A DNA stretch of 54,192 nucleotides, taken from contig PLZV01000034.1 of the NCBI GenBank assembly GCA_003152315.1, positions 1 to 54,192 on the forward strand, given 5' to 3'. The DNA comes from Verrucomicrobiota bacterium (GTDB taxonomy: Bacteria > Verrucomicrobiota > Verrucomicrobiia > Palsa-1439). This document shows, piece by piece, positions 18,508 through 27,972 of this stretch (the stretch's first letter is position 1; each line of letters opens with the position of its first letter). A model generated the notes under the pieces. The model ran no database searches and was not told where the DNA came from. It saw nothing but the letters and a program-made list of their open reading frames with translations. The position numbers and the translations under genes are program-made.

Positions 18508-20730
18508 CTAATCCGCTCGGCGCACCACCAGGTTCTTGATCAAGTAGGAAGCCATACGCGAATCCTGTTCCGATAGTCTTACGGGCGGCAAGTCACAGTC
18601 AAAGACGACTTCAACTGTATCACCCGTGTGGTCGATCTCGATTGGTTCTGATGTCCAGTTGTGCCAACCCCCGTCCATCGTGAGTTCGAATGTCTTGCCA
18701 CCGACGGATAGGTGGACCGGTAGATGATCGCTGGTTGGCATGTGCGTAAACGAAACGATGACACGCTGAGGTCGTTCGCCTATAATACCGTAGGTGAAGT
18801 GGAGTTGCCGGCCAGTCCAGTGCCACCACCCGGTTTGATCCTGCTCGCGATCGTAACCGCCTGTGGAAGATCGCAGGGTGAAGAGAGTGCCGGGACAGAG
18901 GTCCAGCCAGAGATTGCCGGCCCGCCGCGCGGTGGGCGGCGGCGAGACGTCCATCGAGATGATCCAGCGGCACGGTTCGGTGGTTTGGTTTCGCTGGTCT
19001 TCGGGCAACGCGCTGAGGTAGCCATCCGATCTCCAGTCGCCTGCCAGCGCGTGATCTTCCAATGCGTACATGAGCATCTCTCGCGGTTTGTACAGGCTAT
19101 CGGCCACGTCCAGGTAGATGGGAACATCTTTAGGGACATACGCTGAGAACTGGTGGATCTTGGAGAAGGCCGATAACGGGTCATAGGGGAGACCGGTGTC
19201 TTGTCTCACGTGGAATGTTCGGGGACCAGACAACTGGGCGTGGCTTCTGATTCCTGCGGCGAGAATCGCCAACAAACCCACAGACACAATGGATGACGTA
19301 ATCAAATTCTTCCTGCCGACCGCCGCCATGCCCGCCGCCAGCAAACAGAACACGCTCGGAGATGCCCAGTTGCTCAACTTGAACTGGCTCCAGGATTGTC
19401 CGGTTCCCGTCGGCCAGGGAGATGCGACGACAAATCGAAAACAGACAAAGGCCATGATCATAAGTGCCAGAAAGACCACGTGGGGCATGAGTCTCCATAT
19501 GTTTCCCCGACCCCGTAAAGACCACCGGAGTCCTGCCATCACCACGCCGATTCCCACCAGACACGCGACGGGAGTGACGAACTTGCCGAGCAGGAACACG
19601 TCGCCGTCCCAGGAGCCGCTGCGAAGTCCCATCGCGTGCCAGAGAAAATGCCACCACGGCCAGTCCACCGGGGTACCGACAACTGCGGTCACTTGGCGGC
19701 GAAGAGATTTGGCGACCCGCACCCATTCCAAATTCACCAGGATAAGGCACAGGAGCCCAAGCCATCCTGCGACGACAAGAAGGCGGCCACGCCGCAGCCG
19801 AAGCGGGAAGCTGGCGATGACAAAGACCAACCCCATCGTCGCAACTGCGAATGGGGAGATGTCCGAATAGCAGTGAATTGTTGCCGAGAGCAACAGTGCG
19901 ACCGGTATCCACTGTCCTAGAGCAGCAGTCGTCTTGGAGTGCGCGACAGAGTGGCGTAAGACCGGACCAGCGAGGACAAGGGCTCCGGCGACAAAGGCCA
20001 ACCCCCAAGTCTGTGCGAAGAAGCCATTGGAAGCTCCGAAGGTAAACCCGTTGAGAGTTAGCCCAACGGCCGCACCGCATAGCAACGACAGCGAGATCCT
20101 GTGGCAGACGGAATATGCCATTCCGGCCACAGCCAGAGCGCAGAGGGCCACGGGGATTGCCACGGCGGCAGGATAAACCTGATAGGACCATCCGGCGCCC
20201 ATCAGCGCCTGGAGGTAACCCAGGATGAAAGAGGCGCCCATCCTCCAGCCGGTTACCTGGTAAGCCCACACCAGACTTACCGCGGGATAGTTTCCGGACT
20301 GCATGGCGCGGTGAGCGAACCCGTGGGTTTGCAGCCACTGCCCATGCACCAGGTAGGTGAAAGCGTCGTTGTACGGATTGAGCGCGGCGTATTGCCACAC
20401 GGAATACAGCACTCCGGCGGTCGCGACGACCGAAAAGCAAACGATGAGCAGGATATTCTTGATCAGTGGCGTGAGATCGCGTCGGCCCCAGAGCGACGCC
20501 AGCACGGGCGCGGCCATGGCCAGCACGCACACCGGCTGGCGGTAGCCATGCCCGAACCAGCCAAGCGGAATAATCAGGTGAAGTATCACCGCGAATCCGA
20601 GCAAGGGACTCAGGAATAGTTTGCTTTCCGGACGCAACCTCCAAGGCAAAAGACTTACCACCCTCCAGCCAATCACGGTTGAGGCCGTCAATATCACGAA
20701 CAGGATTGCCAGTGACTCGCAGTAAAGCAT
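18508..20730 (-). CDS. Large polytopic membrane protein of polysaccharide cluster
   Basis: This 740-residue protein has roughly a dozen hydrophobic segments over residues 1-490 and a soluble C-terminal part of about 230 residues. The loop ALNPYNDAFTYLVHGQWLQT between membrane segments recalls the acidic first loop of GT-C transferases. The last 110 residues form a beta-sandwich-like domain (TGWWHWTGRQLHFTYGIIGE, GGWHNWTSEPIEI). I cannot name the family; a polyprenyl-phosphate-dependent glycosyltransferase is plausible from the topology and the neighbours. The start has GAGGAG about 7 bases upstream. It lies between GT2 and GT4 genes. Confidence 0.7.
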   Translation of the reverse strand: MLYCESLAILFVILTASTVIGWRVVSLLPWRLRPESKLFLSPLLGFAVILHLIIPLGWFGHGYRQPVCVLAMAAPVLASLWGRRDLTPLIKNILLIVCFSVVATAGVLYSVWQYAALNPYNDAFTYLVHGQWLQTHGFAHRAMQSGNYPAVSLVWAYQVTGWRMGASFILGYLQALMGAGWSYQVYPAAVAIPVALCALAVAGMAYSVCHRISLSLLCGAAVGLTLNGFTFGASNGFFAQTWGLAFVAGALVLAGPVLRHSVAHSKTTAALGQWIPVALLLSATIHCYSDISPFAVATMGLVFVIASFPLRLRRGRLLVVAGWLGLLCLILVNLEWVRVAKSLRRQVTAVVGTPVDWPWWHFLWHAMGLRSGSWDGDVFLLGKFVTPVACLVGIGVVMAGLRWSLRGRGNIWRLMPHVVFLALMIMAFVCFRFVVASPWPTGTGQSWSQFKLSNWASPSVFCLLAAGMAAVGRKNLITSSIVSVGLLAILAAGIRSHAQLSGPRTFHVRQDTGLPYDPLSAFSKIHQFSAYVPKDVPIYLDVADSLYKPREMLMYALEDHALAGDWRSDGYLSALPEDQRNQTTEPCRWIISMDVSPPPTARRAGNLWLDLCPGTLFTLRSSTGGYDREQDQTGWWHWTGRQLHFTYGIIGERPQRVIVSFTHMPTSDHLPVHLSVGGKTFELTMDGGWHNWTSEPIEIDHTGDTVEVVFDCDLPPVRLSEQDSRMASYLIKNLVVRRAD

Positions 20731-20906
20731 GCTCGCTCCTCAGGATAGCAGTCGGTTCAAGTCCGTCTGCAGGGCCACCTCCACGCTCCCTTGTTCCGAT
20801 CCCTCAATCATCATACCAGAAAGGTACGGTGCGCTCGCCTCGTTTGCTCCGGTGCCTTCATAACAGGCACGCCAACGTTGTGTCAAAAGGTAAGTTCGCG
20901 CTGGCG

Positions 20907-22094
20907 TTACGCTTCTACTAGAAACTGCTTCTCCCAGACCGCGCCCAAATGTGGAATTTCCACTATCTGCTGGTATATCTCGCGGACTTGTTCGGCAGTT
21001 GACTGCCACGAAAACTCACTCGCTCGCGCAACGCCCTGCTCGCGTAGAACCTCACGGTTGATCTGTCCGGTTGCCAGTTGGTGCATGGCGTTGACAATCG
21101 AGTCTTCAGCAAATGGATCCACCAGCAATCCCGCGCGACCGACGATCTCGGGCAATGACGTCGTGTTGGACGTAATGACGGGCGCGCCGAGCGTCATGGC
21201 TTCCAACACCGGCAAACCGAAGCCTTCAAATAGCGATGGGTACAGGAAGGCAAAACAATTCTGATAAAGCCACTGCAACTCGGTCTCCTCCACGTATCCA
21301 GGAAGAATGACGTCTTGCTGCAGGCCCAACTCCTCAATGAATCTGTCAAAACCCTCCATCAGCCAGCCTTTGCCGCCGGCCAGCACCAGTGGAAAACTTC
21401 CGCCCAACTGCGTTTTCAAACGCGCGTATGCCTGGAGCAACCGCCGATGATTCTTGCGCGGCTCAATTGTCCCCACGTTCAGCCAGAAACGTCCCGGCTG
21501 AAGGTGGGCCAGCCTCCGGGGATGTGGGCACTCCGGCTGCAAGTGAAACCGGCTGGCGGGATGCACGACGTGAATACGGTCGGGCGGGTAGTGCGGGAAC
21601 GTGTTCAGAAAGTGATTGCGACTGTAATGCGAGATCGCCACGATGAAATCGGCGCGCAGACTGGCGCCAAACGTCCCGGTAAAACAGGCGATCCGATTCG
21701 CTTCCGTCGTCGATTCGGGATGCTCCAGAAACATCAGGTCATACAACGTGTACACGAGTCGAGCCCGGCGCAAACCGTGCGGGCAGAAAAAGTTGTTGGC
21801 ATGGACGATGTCGGGCTCGCCCAGTCGCGCCTCAAAATCGTCACTAGGGTTGCGCCAGAATTGCTGCGCCTCCGCCAGCGTGCTGTGGGACAAGCCCCGT
21901 TGAAAATTCGGCCTGTCAATATGGACGGTGGCCGCAGGCCCGTCCATGTCCCAATACACGTCACCGAACGTGGGATACAGGACATATTCATTCCGCGCGT
22001 CGATCTCCGCGAGGTGACGAACCAAACTGTCAGCTAGCCAGCCGCAACCGGCTTTGGCGTTCCCCGTCTGGCTGGTGTCGAAACCGATTCTCAT
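20907..22094 (-). CDS. Glycosyltransferase family 4
   Basis: A 395-residue GT-B enzyme. The N-terminus is MRIGFDTSQTGNAKAGCGWL; the donor domain has FWLNVGTIEPRKNHRRLLQA and YPSLFEGFGLPVLEAMTLGA with the E-x7-E motif, then SNTTSLPEIVG. The last block is also found nearly unchanged in the GT4 domain of the fusion protein at 22984-26448, so these two are related. Its ATG overlaps the stop of the upstream GT2 gene by one base (TGATG), so both are translated from one message. Confidence 0.9.
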   Translation of the reverse strand: MRIGFDTSQTGNAKAGCGWLADSLVRHLAEIDARNEYVLYPTFGDVYWDMDGPAATVHIDRPNFQRGLSHSTLAEAQQFWRNPSDDFEARLGEPDIVHANNFFCPHGLRRARLVYTLYDLMFLEHPESTTEANRIACFTGTFGASLRADFIVAISHYSRNHFLNTFPHYPPDRIHVVHPASRFHLQPECPHPRRLAHLQPGRFWLNVGTIEPRKNHRRLLQAYARLKTQLGGSFPLVLAGGKGWLMEGFDRFIEELGLQQDVILPGYVEETELQWLYQNCFAFLYPSLFEGFGLPVLEAMTLGAPVITSNTTSLPEIVGRAGLLVDPFAEDSIVNAMHQLATGQINREVLREQGVARASEFSWQSTAEQVREIYQQIVEIPHLGAVWEKQFLVEA

Positions 22095-22987
22095 CAGGCG
22101 AGTCTCTCCCGTATCGCTTTGCCGGCGTTGCCACTAATCCAACCGCCCGTTGTTTGCAGCACGTTCCTCGAAAGCGAATGATTCCATCGCAAGGAGGCGT
22201 ACCAAGAGACCGCCGACACCGCCAAGGCAAACCGAAACGGTTCGCTGCGACGAAAGCCTTTCGTTTCCACCACGGCGTGTGCATAGTTGAACACCCAACG
22301 GTCGGGCGTCTTGCCGAGATGCCGGCACATGAAATTGTTAATAGCTGTATGGCATGCGACCCGCGCCCCGACCGTAAACGCCTCGGCATGCAAGCGCGTC
22401 GCCGCCAACAATTTCGGAAGGTACTCGAACCGCACGCCGTTCTTGCCCAGCCGCACCCAGTATTCGTAATCGATGCTCTGGCGCAGGGCGAGATCCATCA
22501 GCCCACACCGGTCAAACACCCGGCGCCGCAGGAAAGCCGCTGGCTGACTGATGAAACAGTTCTCCAATAGCCGGTCCCAGTTCCACGGCTCCGTCAGATA
22601 CTTCTCGATAAACACATCCTCTTCATCGATGTGACAGGCGTCGCCATAAACTACATCGACGTCAGGATGCGCATCGAAAAACTCAAGCACCGTTGCCAGC
22701 GCGCCCGGATAATAGATGTCATCGGAATTCAACCACCCCACAATGGGTGCCGAGGAGCGCGCCACACCTTTGTTGATGGCGTCAGCATGGCCCCGGTCCT
22801 TTTCGGAAACCCACCAGAATCGATTGCCGTGGCTTGTCAGTATTTCCACGGTTTGATCGGTGCTACCACCGTCGATCACCACGTACTCCAGGCCCTCCAC
22901 CCCCTGCGTCAGCACGCTTTGAATGGTGCGCTCGATATACTTCCCTTGATTGTAGGACGGCGTGATGATGCTGATGCGCGGCGTCAT
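22094..22987 (-). CDS. Glycosyltransferase family 2
   Basis: RISIITPSYNQGKYIERTIQ, VVIDGGSTDQTVEIL and GWLNSDDIYYPGAL define the GT-A catalytic domain. I set the start at 22987 because it overlaps the upstream stop as ATGA and precedes the conserved domain directly; a longer frame to 23059 would lie inside the upstream gene. Length is then 297 residues, usual for GT2 enzymes of O-antigen clusters. It is the middle gene of a tightly coupled Wzt, fusion, GT2, GT4 series. Confidence 0.9.
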   Translation of the reverse strand: MTPRISIITPSYNQGKYIERTIQSVLTQGVEGLEYVVIDGGSTDQTVEILTSHGNRFWWVSEKDRGHADAINKGVARSSAPIVGWLNSDDIYYPGALATVLEFFDAHPDVDVVYGDACHIDEEDVFIEKYLTEPWNWDRLLENCFISQPAAFLRRRVFDRCGLMDLALRQSIDYEYWVRLGKNGVRFEYLPKLLAATRLHAEAFTVGARVACHTAINNFMCRHLGKTPDRWVFNYAHAVVETKGFRRSEPFRFALAVSAVSWYASLRWNHSLSRNVLQTTGGWISGNAGKAIRERLA

Positions 22988-25900
22988 GCCTGCGGTACCT
23001 CGGCGAACAGTTCCACCATTTCGTCGGGTGCCAGAATCCGGCATGACCGGCACAGGCAACCCAATATTCGCGTATCCGCCCCCAACCGATGCACCTGTGG
23101 TTGAAAGGTCGGGCGGACCTGGATTTCCAACGCGCCGCCCACGGCCGGCAGCCGATGCCGCAGTGTGACCGTTTGCCCGCGTTTGATCACGTGCGTTTGG
23201 GGGCGCTCGCGGCCCAACGAGGCAAGGCGGATGGACAAGGTTTCGGATGGCAACCAGTCCGGGGCATACAGAGTCATCTCCAAATAGCGTTGCGCGCTGC
23301 TCGGGTTGTGCGTGACAGTCACACGCTCCCCGGTCCAGCCATCCGAGAACACGCCGTGTAGGGCCGGTGTGAGGTGGTTGCCCTCATTCAATGCGTCCTG
23401 AAGGACATGGAGATAACGCCGTGCCATCCCAGTGGCATCGTCAAAAGCCGTGAGACGATTCCGCCCGCGCTGGATCAATTGCCCCACCAGTTCGGGATCG
23501 GACTCGACTTGCTCGATTGCCTGCACGATTTCCGTCGGCTTGCGCGGATCGAACAGCACCGCCGCGTCACCGACAACCTCCGGCAAGCTGGTCACATTGC
23601 TGCATAACACCGGCTTGTCAACGGCCATTGCCTCCAGCACCGGCATACCGAATCCCTCGAACAGCGATGGGAAAACCATGGCACGGCACGTACGTAGCAG
23701 CACCGCAAACTCTTCGTTGGGGAGGAACTCCGTCAATATCAACTGTCCGTCCAGTCCCATCCGCGCCCCGGCCTCTTGTAGCTCCTCCCGACGTGCACTC
23801 AACCCACCAGTGCACACGAGTTTCAAATCGGATTCTGGATGACGCGCGCGATACATCCCAAATGCCGTCAGCAGCATCTCGTGATTCTTGTGCGGCCAGT
23901 AATTCGCCGGGTATAAAAGAAACCGGCCCGCATGCAAGCCATATCGTGACAACACGTCGGCGTCCTTGACTGTCCGGCTGTCGGCCAACCGATGGAACAG
24001 GCTGATGTGAATGGTCGTGACCTGCGGCGAATCCACCGTTCCGTGTTGCAGGACAGTCCCACGCACATAGTCCGACATGCAAATCACCCGCGTCGCGAAA
24101 CGACATACATTCCGAAATTCCTGATCGCGATGAGCGCGCTCCTTTTGGCTGAACAATTCCGGGTACGCCAGATACTGCAAATCGTGCACGATGGTTACCA
24201 TGGGCACTCGCGGATCGAAAAACCGTGCCGTCGTAAACGGACAAAAAACAATGTCGGGACTCAACTCTCGCAGTAAACTGCGACGGGAGGACGACTTAAA
24301 GCGTTTGCCCAGCCGCGAAAGGCCACCAGGAGGTCGCCGTGATGTTTCGGGAATCCGCGCGTCATCCCCTCCCACGCATACCCGTCGCACATTATGCGAA
24401 TCCAATGACGCCAGATCGGCATGGCCCTTCTCAGAAGTCAGAAGGACCCACTCGCAGGAGGGAGCAAGCTGCGCAAGATGCCGCACCAATTCCATGGCAA
24501 CCAATTTCGCCCCGCCGTTGTCGGCGCCCGGCAGGACCGGCGTCAAGTCCACCACCACTCGCCGCAACGTCTTCTGCGGACCGTCACTGGTGGGACGTGG
24601 CGCGATTGATCCACTCCCGGCAGCCGCCGTGATCGACCGGTCGAGCGAACGCCACAAACCGAGCGCACGCATGACCCGGTAGGTGTGGCTATGGCCCAGC
24701 TGCTGCAACGTGGCTTGCATTGTCCCGGCGTGAGCCTTCGAGTAGCTCATCTCGGCCTGCAATCGCTTGTGCTTGGAATCGGCCTCTTCCAACATCCGTT
24801 GTTGTTTGTTGATTTCCTCGCCGTGTGCGACTCGGTCGGCTTCCGACGACTCCAACCGCTGTTGCAATTCGGTCAGACGCACATGTAAACTGGCCACTTG
24901 CGCACCCTGGGTCTGGATGACGCCCAGCCGGGCTGCCCGATCTCGTTCCGACTCCCCGAGCAACTGTTCCAGTTGTCGGATGTTTTCCAGACGTGCCGCC
25001 CGGTCCGCTTCCGACGTCTCCAACCGCTGTTGCAATTCGGTCAGACGCGCCTGCGCCAGTCCGCGCTCGGTTTCCAAGTTGCCCACCTCGGTCTGCAACC
25101 GGGCCAGGTGATTGGCAGATTCCGCGATGTCGGCGGACATCCGTGTTCGGTCAGCCTCGACGGCGATCAGGTCCTGTCGGGTCTTTTCCAGTTGTCCAAG
25201 GAGATCGAGCTTCTCTTTTGCGAACGCCGATTGCTGGGCCTGCTTCTCGTGCGCGAGTGATTCACTCTTACTCCGCTCTTGCTCCAGTTCGGTCTGCAAC
25301 CCGTTCATTCGGGCAGTTGCCTGCTTGTTCTTCTCGATCAGACGCGATACCTGGTCGTTCAACTCGGCTCGGAGGCTCTCCGTCTGCTGCGCCTGGGCGG
25401 AATACTTCTTCGTCTCCTCGAGCCAGCGATGAACCTCGGCCTCCAATTCTGTAAGCCGTTGACCCTGCTGGTGGATCACTTGCAATCGAGCTGCGCGATC
25501 CGACTCGGACTCCGTATAGCGTGTGCGCAGGTCGCGCACCTGGTCGTCCAAATCGATGAAGGCTTGAACGACCCGCCCGCCCGGCGTCACGGTCAGCGCC
25601 TGCTGAATTTCCTCGGGAGCAAAGACGGGCAGCGGACGGCAGCCGGTAATCAGAAACATGTCGTAGTGGGCGAAGATCGCCGGCTCGAAGACTACGAAAT
25701 CGGCGCCCAGGCGGTGGAACATCTCGCGGATTGATTGTTGGCTGAACAAGTAGAGATGTTGGTCTGGTTTCAATTGCTCCAGAAAGCGATCCGCCAGTAG
25801 GGTCAGTTCCTCCAGCGTTTTGCCGGCGAGATAATGCGGGGTCTGGATCGCCAATAGACCATTCGGCTTGAGCAGCTTCAGGCAGACGCGCATCGTGCCC

Positions 25901-26448
25901 AACGGATCAGGCAGATGTTCGATCACATCCATCATCGCGATAACGTCCAGGCTGCCCGCGCGAATCTTTTGATCTTCGATCGGCCCGACCAGCGTCGGCA
26001 CGTCGAACGTGCGACGGGCGAATTTCGCCAGCCACGGGCTCAGTTCCAATCCCGTGGCATCGAAGCCGGCATCCCGCAGCATGGCAACAAATCCCCCATG
26101 AGCGCTGCCCAACTCAAGCACGCGCGCCGGTGGCAGCTTGTACTTGAGGACGGTGCGCAGCCAGTAGATACAGCGTTCCGGCAGGTCCAGCCGCGCGCGG
26201 GCGCCCAGGTCGGGATATCCGTGTTCTTTCGGTAGACGGGTCAGGTAATAATTCTTTCCGTACAGGTCTTTTTCTTCATCTTGAACGCGCGAAACATCAC
26301 CTTTCGGTGGCCGGCGCAGCACCAGGGTTTCACACTGGGCACAGCGCCGGTAATCGTCAGAAAACGGTTTCAGACCCTCATTCCCGCACCAGCAGGCGGG
26401 GTCATGCTCACGGCGCGATCTGTCCGGTTGCTTGCCTGGGGATTTCAT
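22984..26448 (-). CDS. Methyltransferase / coiled-coil / GT4 fusion protein
   Basis: This 1154-residue protein combines four parts. Residues 19-39 hold a CxC...CxxC cluster (C19, C21, C36, C39), likely a zinc knuckle. A class I SAM methyltransferase follows, with VLELGSAHGGF as motif I at about residue 110 and DVIAMMDVIEHLPDP as motif II/post-I. Residues of about 290-590 form a long coiled coil with repeated LTELQQRLE(T/S)SEADR units. Residues of about 630-1010 are a GT4 domain (FPSLFEGFGMPVLEAMAVDK), and the last 120 form a beta-rich domain. Related methyltransferase-coil proteins such as WbdD cap O-antigen chains and set their length, which fits the adjacent Wzt. Capping is an inference; the methyl acceptor is unknown. 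It overlaps its neighbours by ATGA at both ends. Confidence 0.88.
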   Translation of the reverse strand: MKSPGKQPDRSRREHDPACWCGNEGLKPFSDDYRRCAQCETLVLRRPPKGDVSRVQDEEKDLYGKNYYLTRLPKEHGYPDLGARARLDLPERCIYWLRTVLKYKLPPARVLELGSAHGGFVAMLRDAGFDATGLELSPWLAKFARRTFDVPTLVGPIEDQKIRAGSLDVIAMMDVIEHLPDPLGTMRVCLKLLKPNGLLAIQTPHYLAGKTLEELTLLADRFLEQLKPDQHLYLFSQQSIREMFHRLGADFVVFEPAIFAHYDMFLITGCRPLPVFAPEEIQQALTVTPGGRVVQAFIDLDDQVRDLRTRYTESESDRAARLQVIHQQGQRLTELEAEVHRWLEETKKYSAQAQQTESLRAELNDQVSRLIEKNKQATARMNGLQTELEQERSKSESLAHEKQAQQSAFAKEKLDLLGQLEKTRQDLIAVEADRTRMSADIAESANHLARLQTEVGNLETERGLAQARLTELQQRLETSEADRAARLENIRQLEQLLGESERDRAARLGVIQTQGAQVASLHVRLTELQQRLESSEADRVAHGEEINKQQRMLEEADSKHKRLQAEMSYSKAHAGTMQATLQQLGHSHTYRVMRALGLWRSLDRSITAAAGSGSIAPRPTSDGPQKTLRRVVVDLTPVLPGADNGGAKLVAMELVRHLAQLAPSCEWVLLTSEKGHADLASLDSHNVRRVCVGGDDARIPETSRRPPGGLSRLGKRFKSSSRRSLLRELSPDIVFCPFTTARFFDPRVPMVTIVHDLQYLAYPELFSQKERAHRDQEFRNVCRFATRVICMSDYVRGTVLQHGTVDSPQVTTIHISLFHRLADSRTVKDADVLSRYGLHAGRFLLYPANYWPHKNHEMLLTAFGMYRARHPESDLKLVCTGGLSARREELQEAGARMGLDGQLILTEFLPNEEFAVLLRTCRAMVFPSLFEGFGMPVLEAMAVDKPVLCSNVTSLPEVVGDAAVLFDPRKPTEIVQAIEQVESDPELVGQLIQRGRNRLTAFDDATGMARRYLHVLQDALNEGNHLTPALHGVFSDGWTGERVTVTHNPSSAQRYLEMTLYAPDWLPSETLSIRLASLGRERPQTHVIKRGQTVTLRHRLPAVGGALEIQVRPTFQPQVHRLGADTRILGCLCRSCRILAPDEMVELFAEVPQA
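24841..25048. repeat. Internal direct repeat in coiled-coil coding region
   Basis: A 40-base segment at 24841-24880 recurs at 25009-25048 with one mismatch, 168 bases (56 codons) apart. It encodes the LTELQQRLE(T/S)SEADR unit of the fusion protein. The period is in frame, so the coil could gain or lose 56-residue units by recombination. Confidence 0.75.
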
Positions 26449-27896
26449 TCAGACTTTCGCGCACCCACGGGGTTTTCCACAGTCACCGCGCAAGAACCGG
26501 GAAGATTGGCGACGCCGTGATGCAGTAGTTGCACGGGTTGACCGCGGGAACGAAACGTGACTCCGATAACCCCGACGCGCGCCAGATGACACAGCCGAAT
26601 AATCTTCGGATGCAGATCCGTGTGTATCAAGGAGCCGCGCCGCTCATAGTCGTCTTTCGTTAGCATGGCCAACCCCAACGTAAACACGTATTCGCCAACG
26701 GCCAGTTCCAGCGAAATGTCCTGTCGGAACCGCAAGCGCGCGCCGGCGCTTACCCGCAAGGGTACGTCCGAGCCATACTCCAGCGTATTCTTTCCATGCA
26801 CGATCATGCTCTTGTCATTGAGAATCTCCAATCCGCCGATCGGAACCTCAATGTCGCGCAACAACTCAAACTCGTAGAAGAAGGAGGCGGTCTGGCCTTG
26901 CTCAAAAGCGCGGCAGGTTCGGCCATCGGCGTTGCAGATCGCCACACCCGTGCAGCATGCCCAGCCATTGGAGACCTGGGGAACATGCTCAATATCGAAA
27001 AAAGCTTCCGCAGGCGCCCACGGCAGTTTGTGATTCTCAGATAGTGAGTGTCCGCCGTTCTGGCCTGCCGCAACCGGCTGGGACGGCGCGACGGCAGGCA
27101 GATGAGCCTGTTGTTCCATCAAATAGTACCGCTTGACCGCCTCGGAGGCGTTTCCTTGGAAGGCCACCAATCCCTGGTCGAGCAGGAGCGCGTTATGGCA
27201 GAACTGTTCGACCTCGTTCATCGCGTGCGAGACGAGCAGAATGGACACGCCCCGCTCCCGCATCCGCTCCAGGCGCTGGTAACATTTTTGCCGGAAGAAG
27301 ATATCGCCCACGGCCAGGGCCTCATCGATCAACAGCACCTGGGCGTCCACGGTCGTTGACACCGCGAACGCCAGCCGCACCAGCATGCCGCTGGAGTAGG
27401 TCTTGGTCGGTTGGTCGATGAAGTCACCGATGTCCGCGAAAGCCTCGATCTCGTCAAACTTCGCGTCGGTTTCTTCCTGGCTCATGCCGCGGATGGCGGT
27501 GTTCATGTAGACGTTTTCGCGGCCGGTGAACTCGGGGTTGAACCCGCTGCCCAATTCCAGTAGCGCGGCCACACTGCCCGCGACGGTGACATCGCCTTCC
27601 GTGGGCATCAGTGTTCCCGCGATGATCTGCAGGAGCGTGCTTTTGCCCGAACCATTTCGCCCGATGATGCCAAGGCTCTCGCCGCGGGCCACGGTGAACG
27701 AGATGTTCTTCAACGCGTAAAAGCTCCGGAACGATTGGCGGGAATGCCGACTGCACCAATCGCGTACGCCGGGTGGCAGGAACGGCAACTGCCCGACCTG
27801 GCCCAACATCGGCCCGTGCAGCCGGGCTGAGGGCGACGACCAGATGGCGTACGCTTTGGAGACGTTATCGACCGTGATGACGATATCGGAACTCAC
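26445..27896 (-). CDS. wzt: Polysaccharide ABC exporter ATPase, Wzt-like with C-terminal binding domain
   Basis: The 483-residue product, from a GTG start, has Walker A GRNGSGKS, SGFNPEFTGRENVYMNTAIR (typical of the Wzt/TagH group), signature YSSGMLVRLAFA, Walker B VLLIDEALAVGD and the H-loop LVSHAM. After residue 260 there is a C-terminal beta-sandwich domain of the Wzt type, which in O-antigen exporters recognises the finished, capped chain. That fits the neighbouring methyltransferase fusion, whose start overlaps its stop as ATGA. The permease partner at 27973 is on the opposite strand across a 76-base gap. Substrate is inferred to be an O-antigen-like glycan. Confidence 0.92.
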   Translation of the reverse strand: MSSDIVITVDNVSKAYAIWSSPSARLHGPMLGQVGQLPFLPPGVRDWCSRHSRQSFRSFYALKNISFTVARGESLGIIGRNGSGKSTLLQIIAGTLMPTEGDVTVAGSVAALLELGSGFNPEFTGRENVYMNTAIRGMSQEETDAKFDEIEAFADIGDFIDQPTKTYSSGMLVRLAFAVSTTVDAQVLLIDEALAVGDIFFRQKCYQRLERMRERGVSILLVSHAMNEVEQFCHNALLLDQGLVAFQGNASEAVKRYYLMEQQAHLPAVAPSQPVAAGQNGGHSLSENHKLPWAPAEAFFDIEHVPQVSNGWACCTGVAICNADGRTCRAFEQGQTASFFYEFELLRDIEVPIGGLEILNDKSMIVHGKNTLEYGSDVPLRVSAGARLRFRQDISLELAVGEYVFTLGLAMLTKDDYERRGSLIHTDLHPKIIRLCHLARVGVIGVTFRSRGQPVQLLHHGVANLPGSCAVTVENPVGARKSE

Positions 27897-27972
27897 GCCT
27901 TGTGTATCAGGACTTTCTTCGTAGAATTGATCCTCGACCGTGTGCCAGGAACGTCATGGACTTTAGTTTATT
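27897..27972. promoter_or_regulatory. Divergent promoter region between Wzt and Wzm genes
   Basis: Only 76 bases separate the two outward-facing starts, so promoters for both exporter genes, and for the whole minus-strand cluster, should lie here or in the coding ends. The stretch is A/T-richer than its surroundings (TTTAGTTTATTATG next to the permease start), but I cannot assign exact -35/-10 boxes. Confidence 0.35.

Noticed and set aside
19181-20644. 487-codon antisense-phase frame in the large membrane protein gene
   Set aside because: Arginine/glycine/proline-rich shadow on the same strand as an obvious polytopic membrane protein.
20740-21009. 89-codon minus-strand frame between the GT4 and the membrane protein
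   Set aside because: Its first third overlaps the GT4 gene, and the rest (176 bases of gap) shows no domain and no good start.
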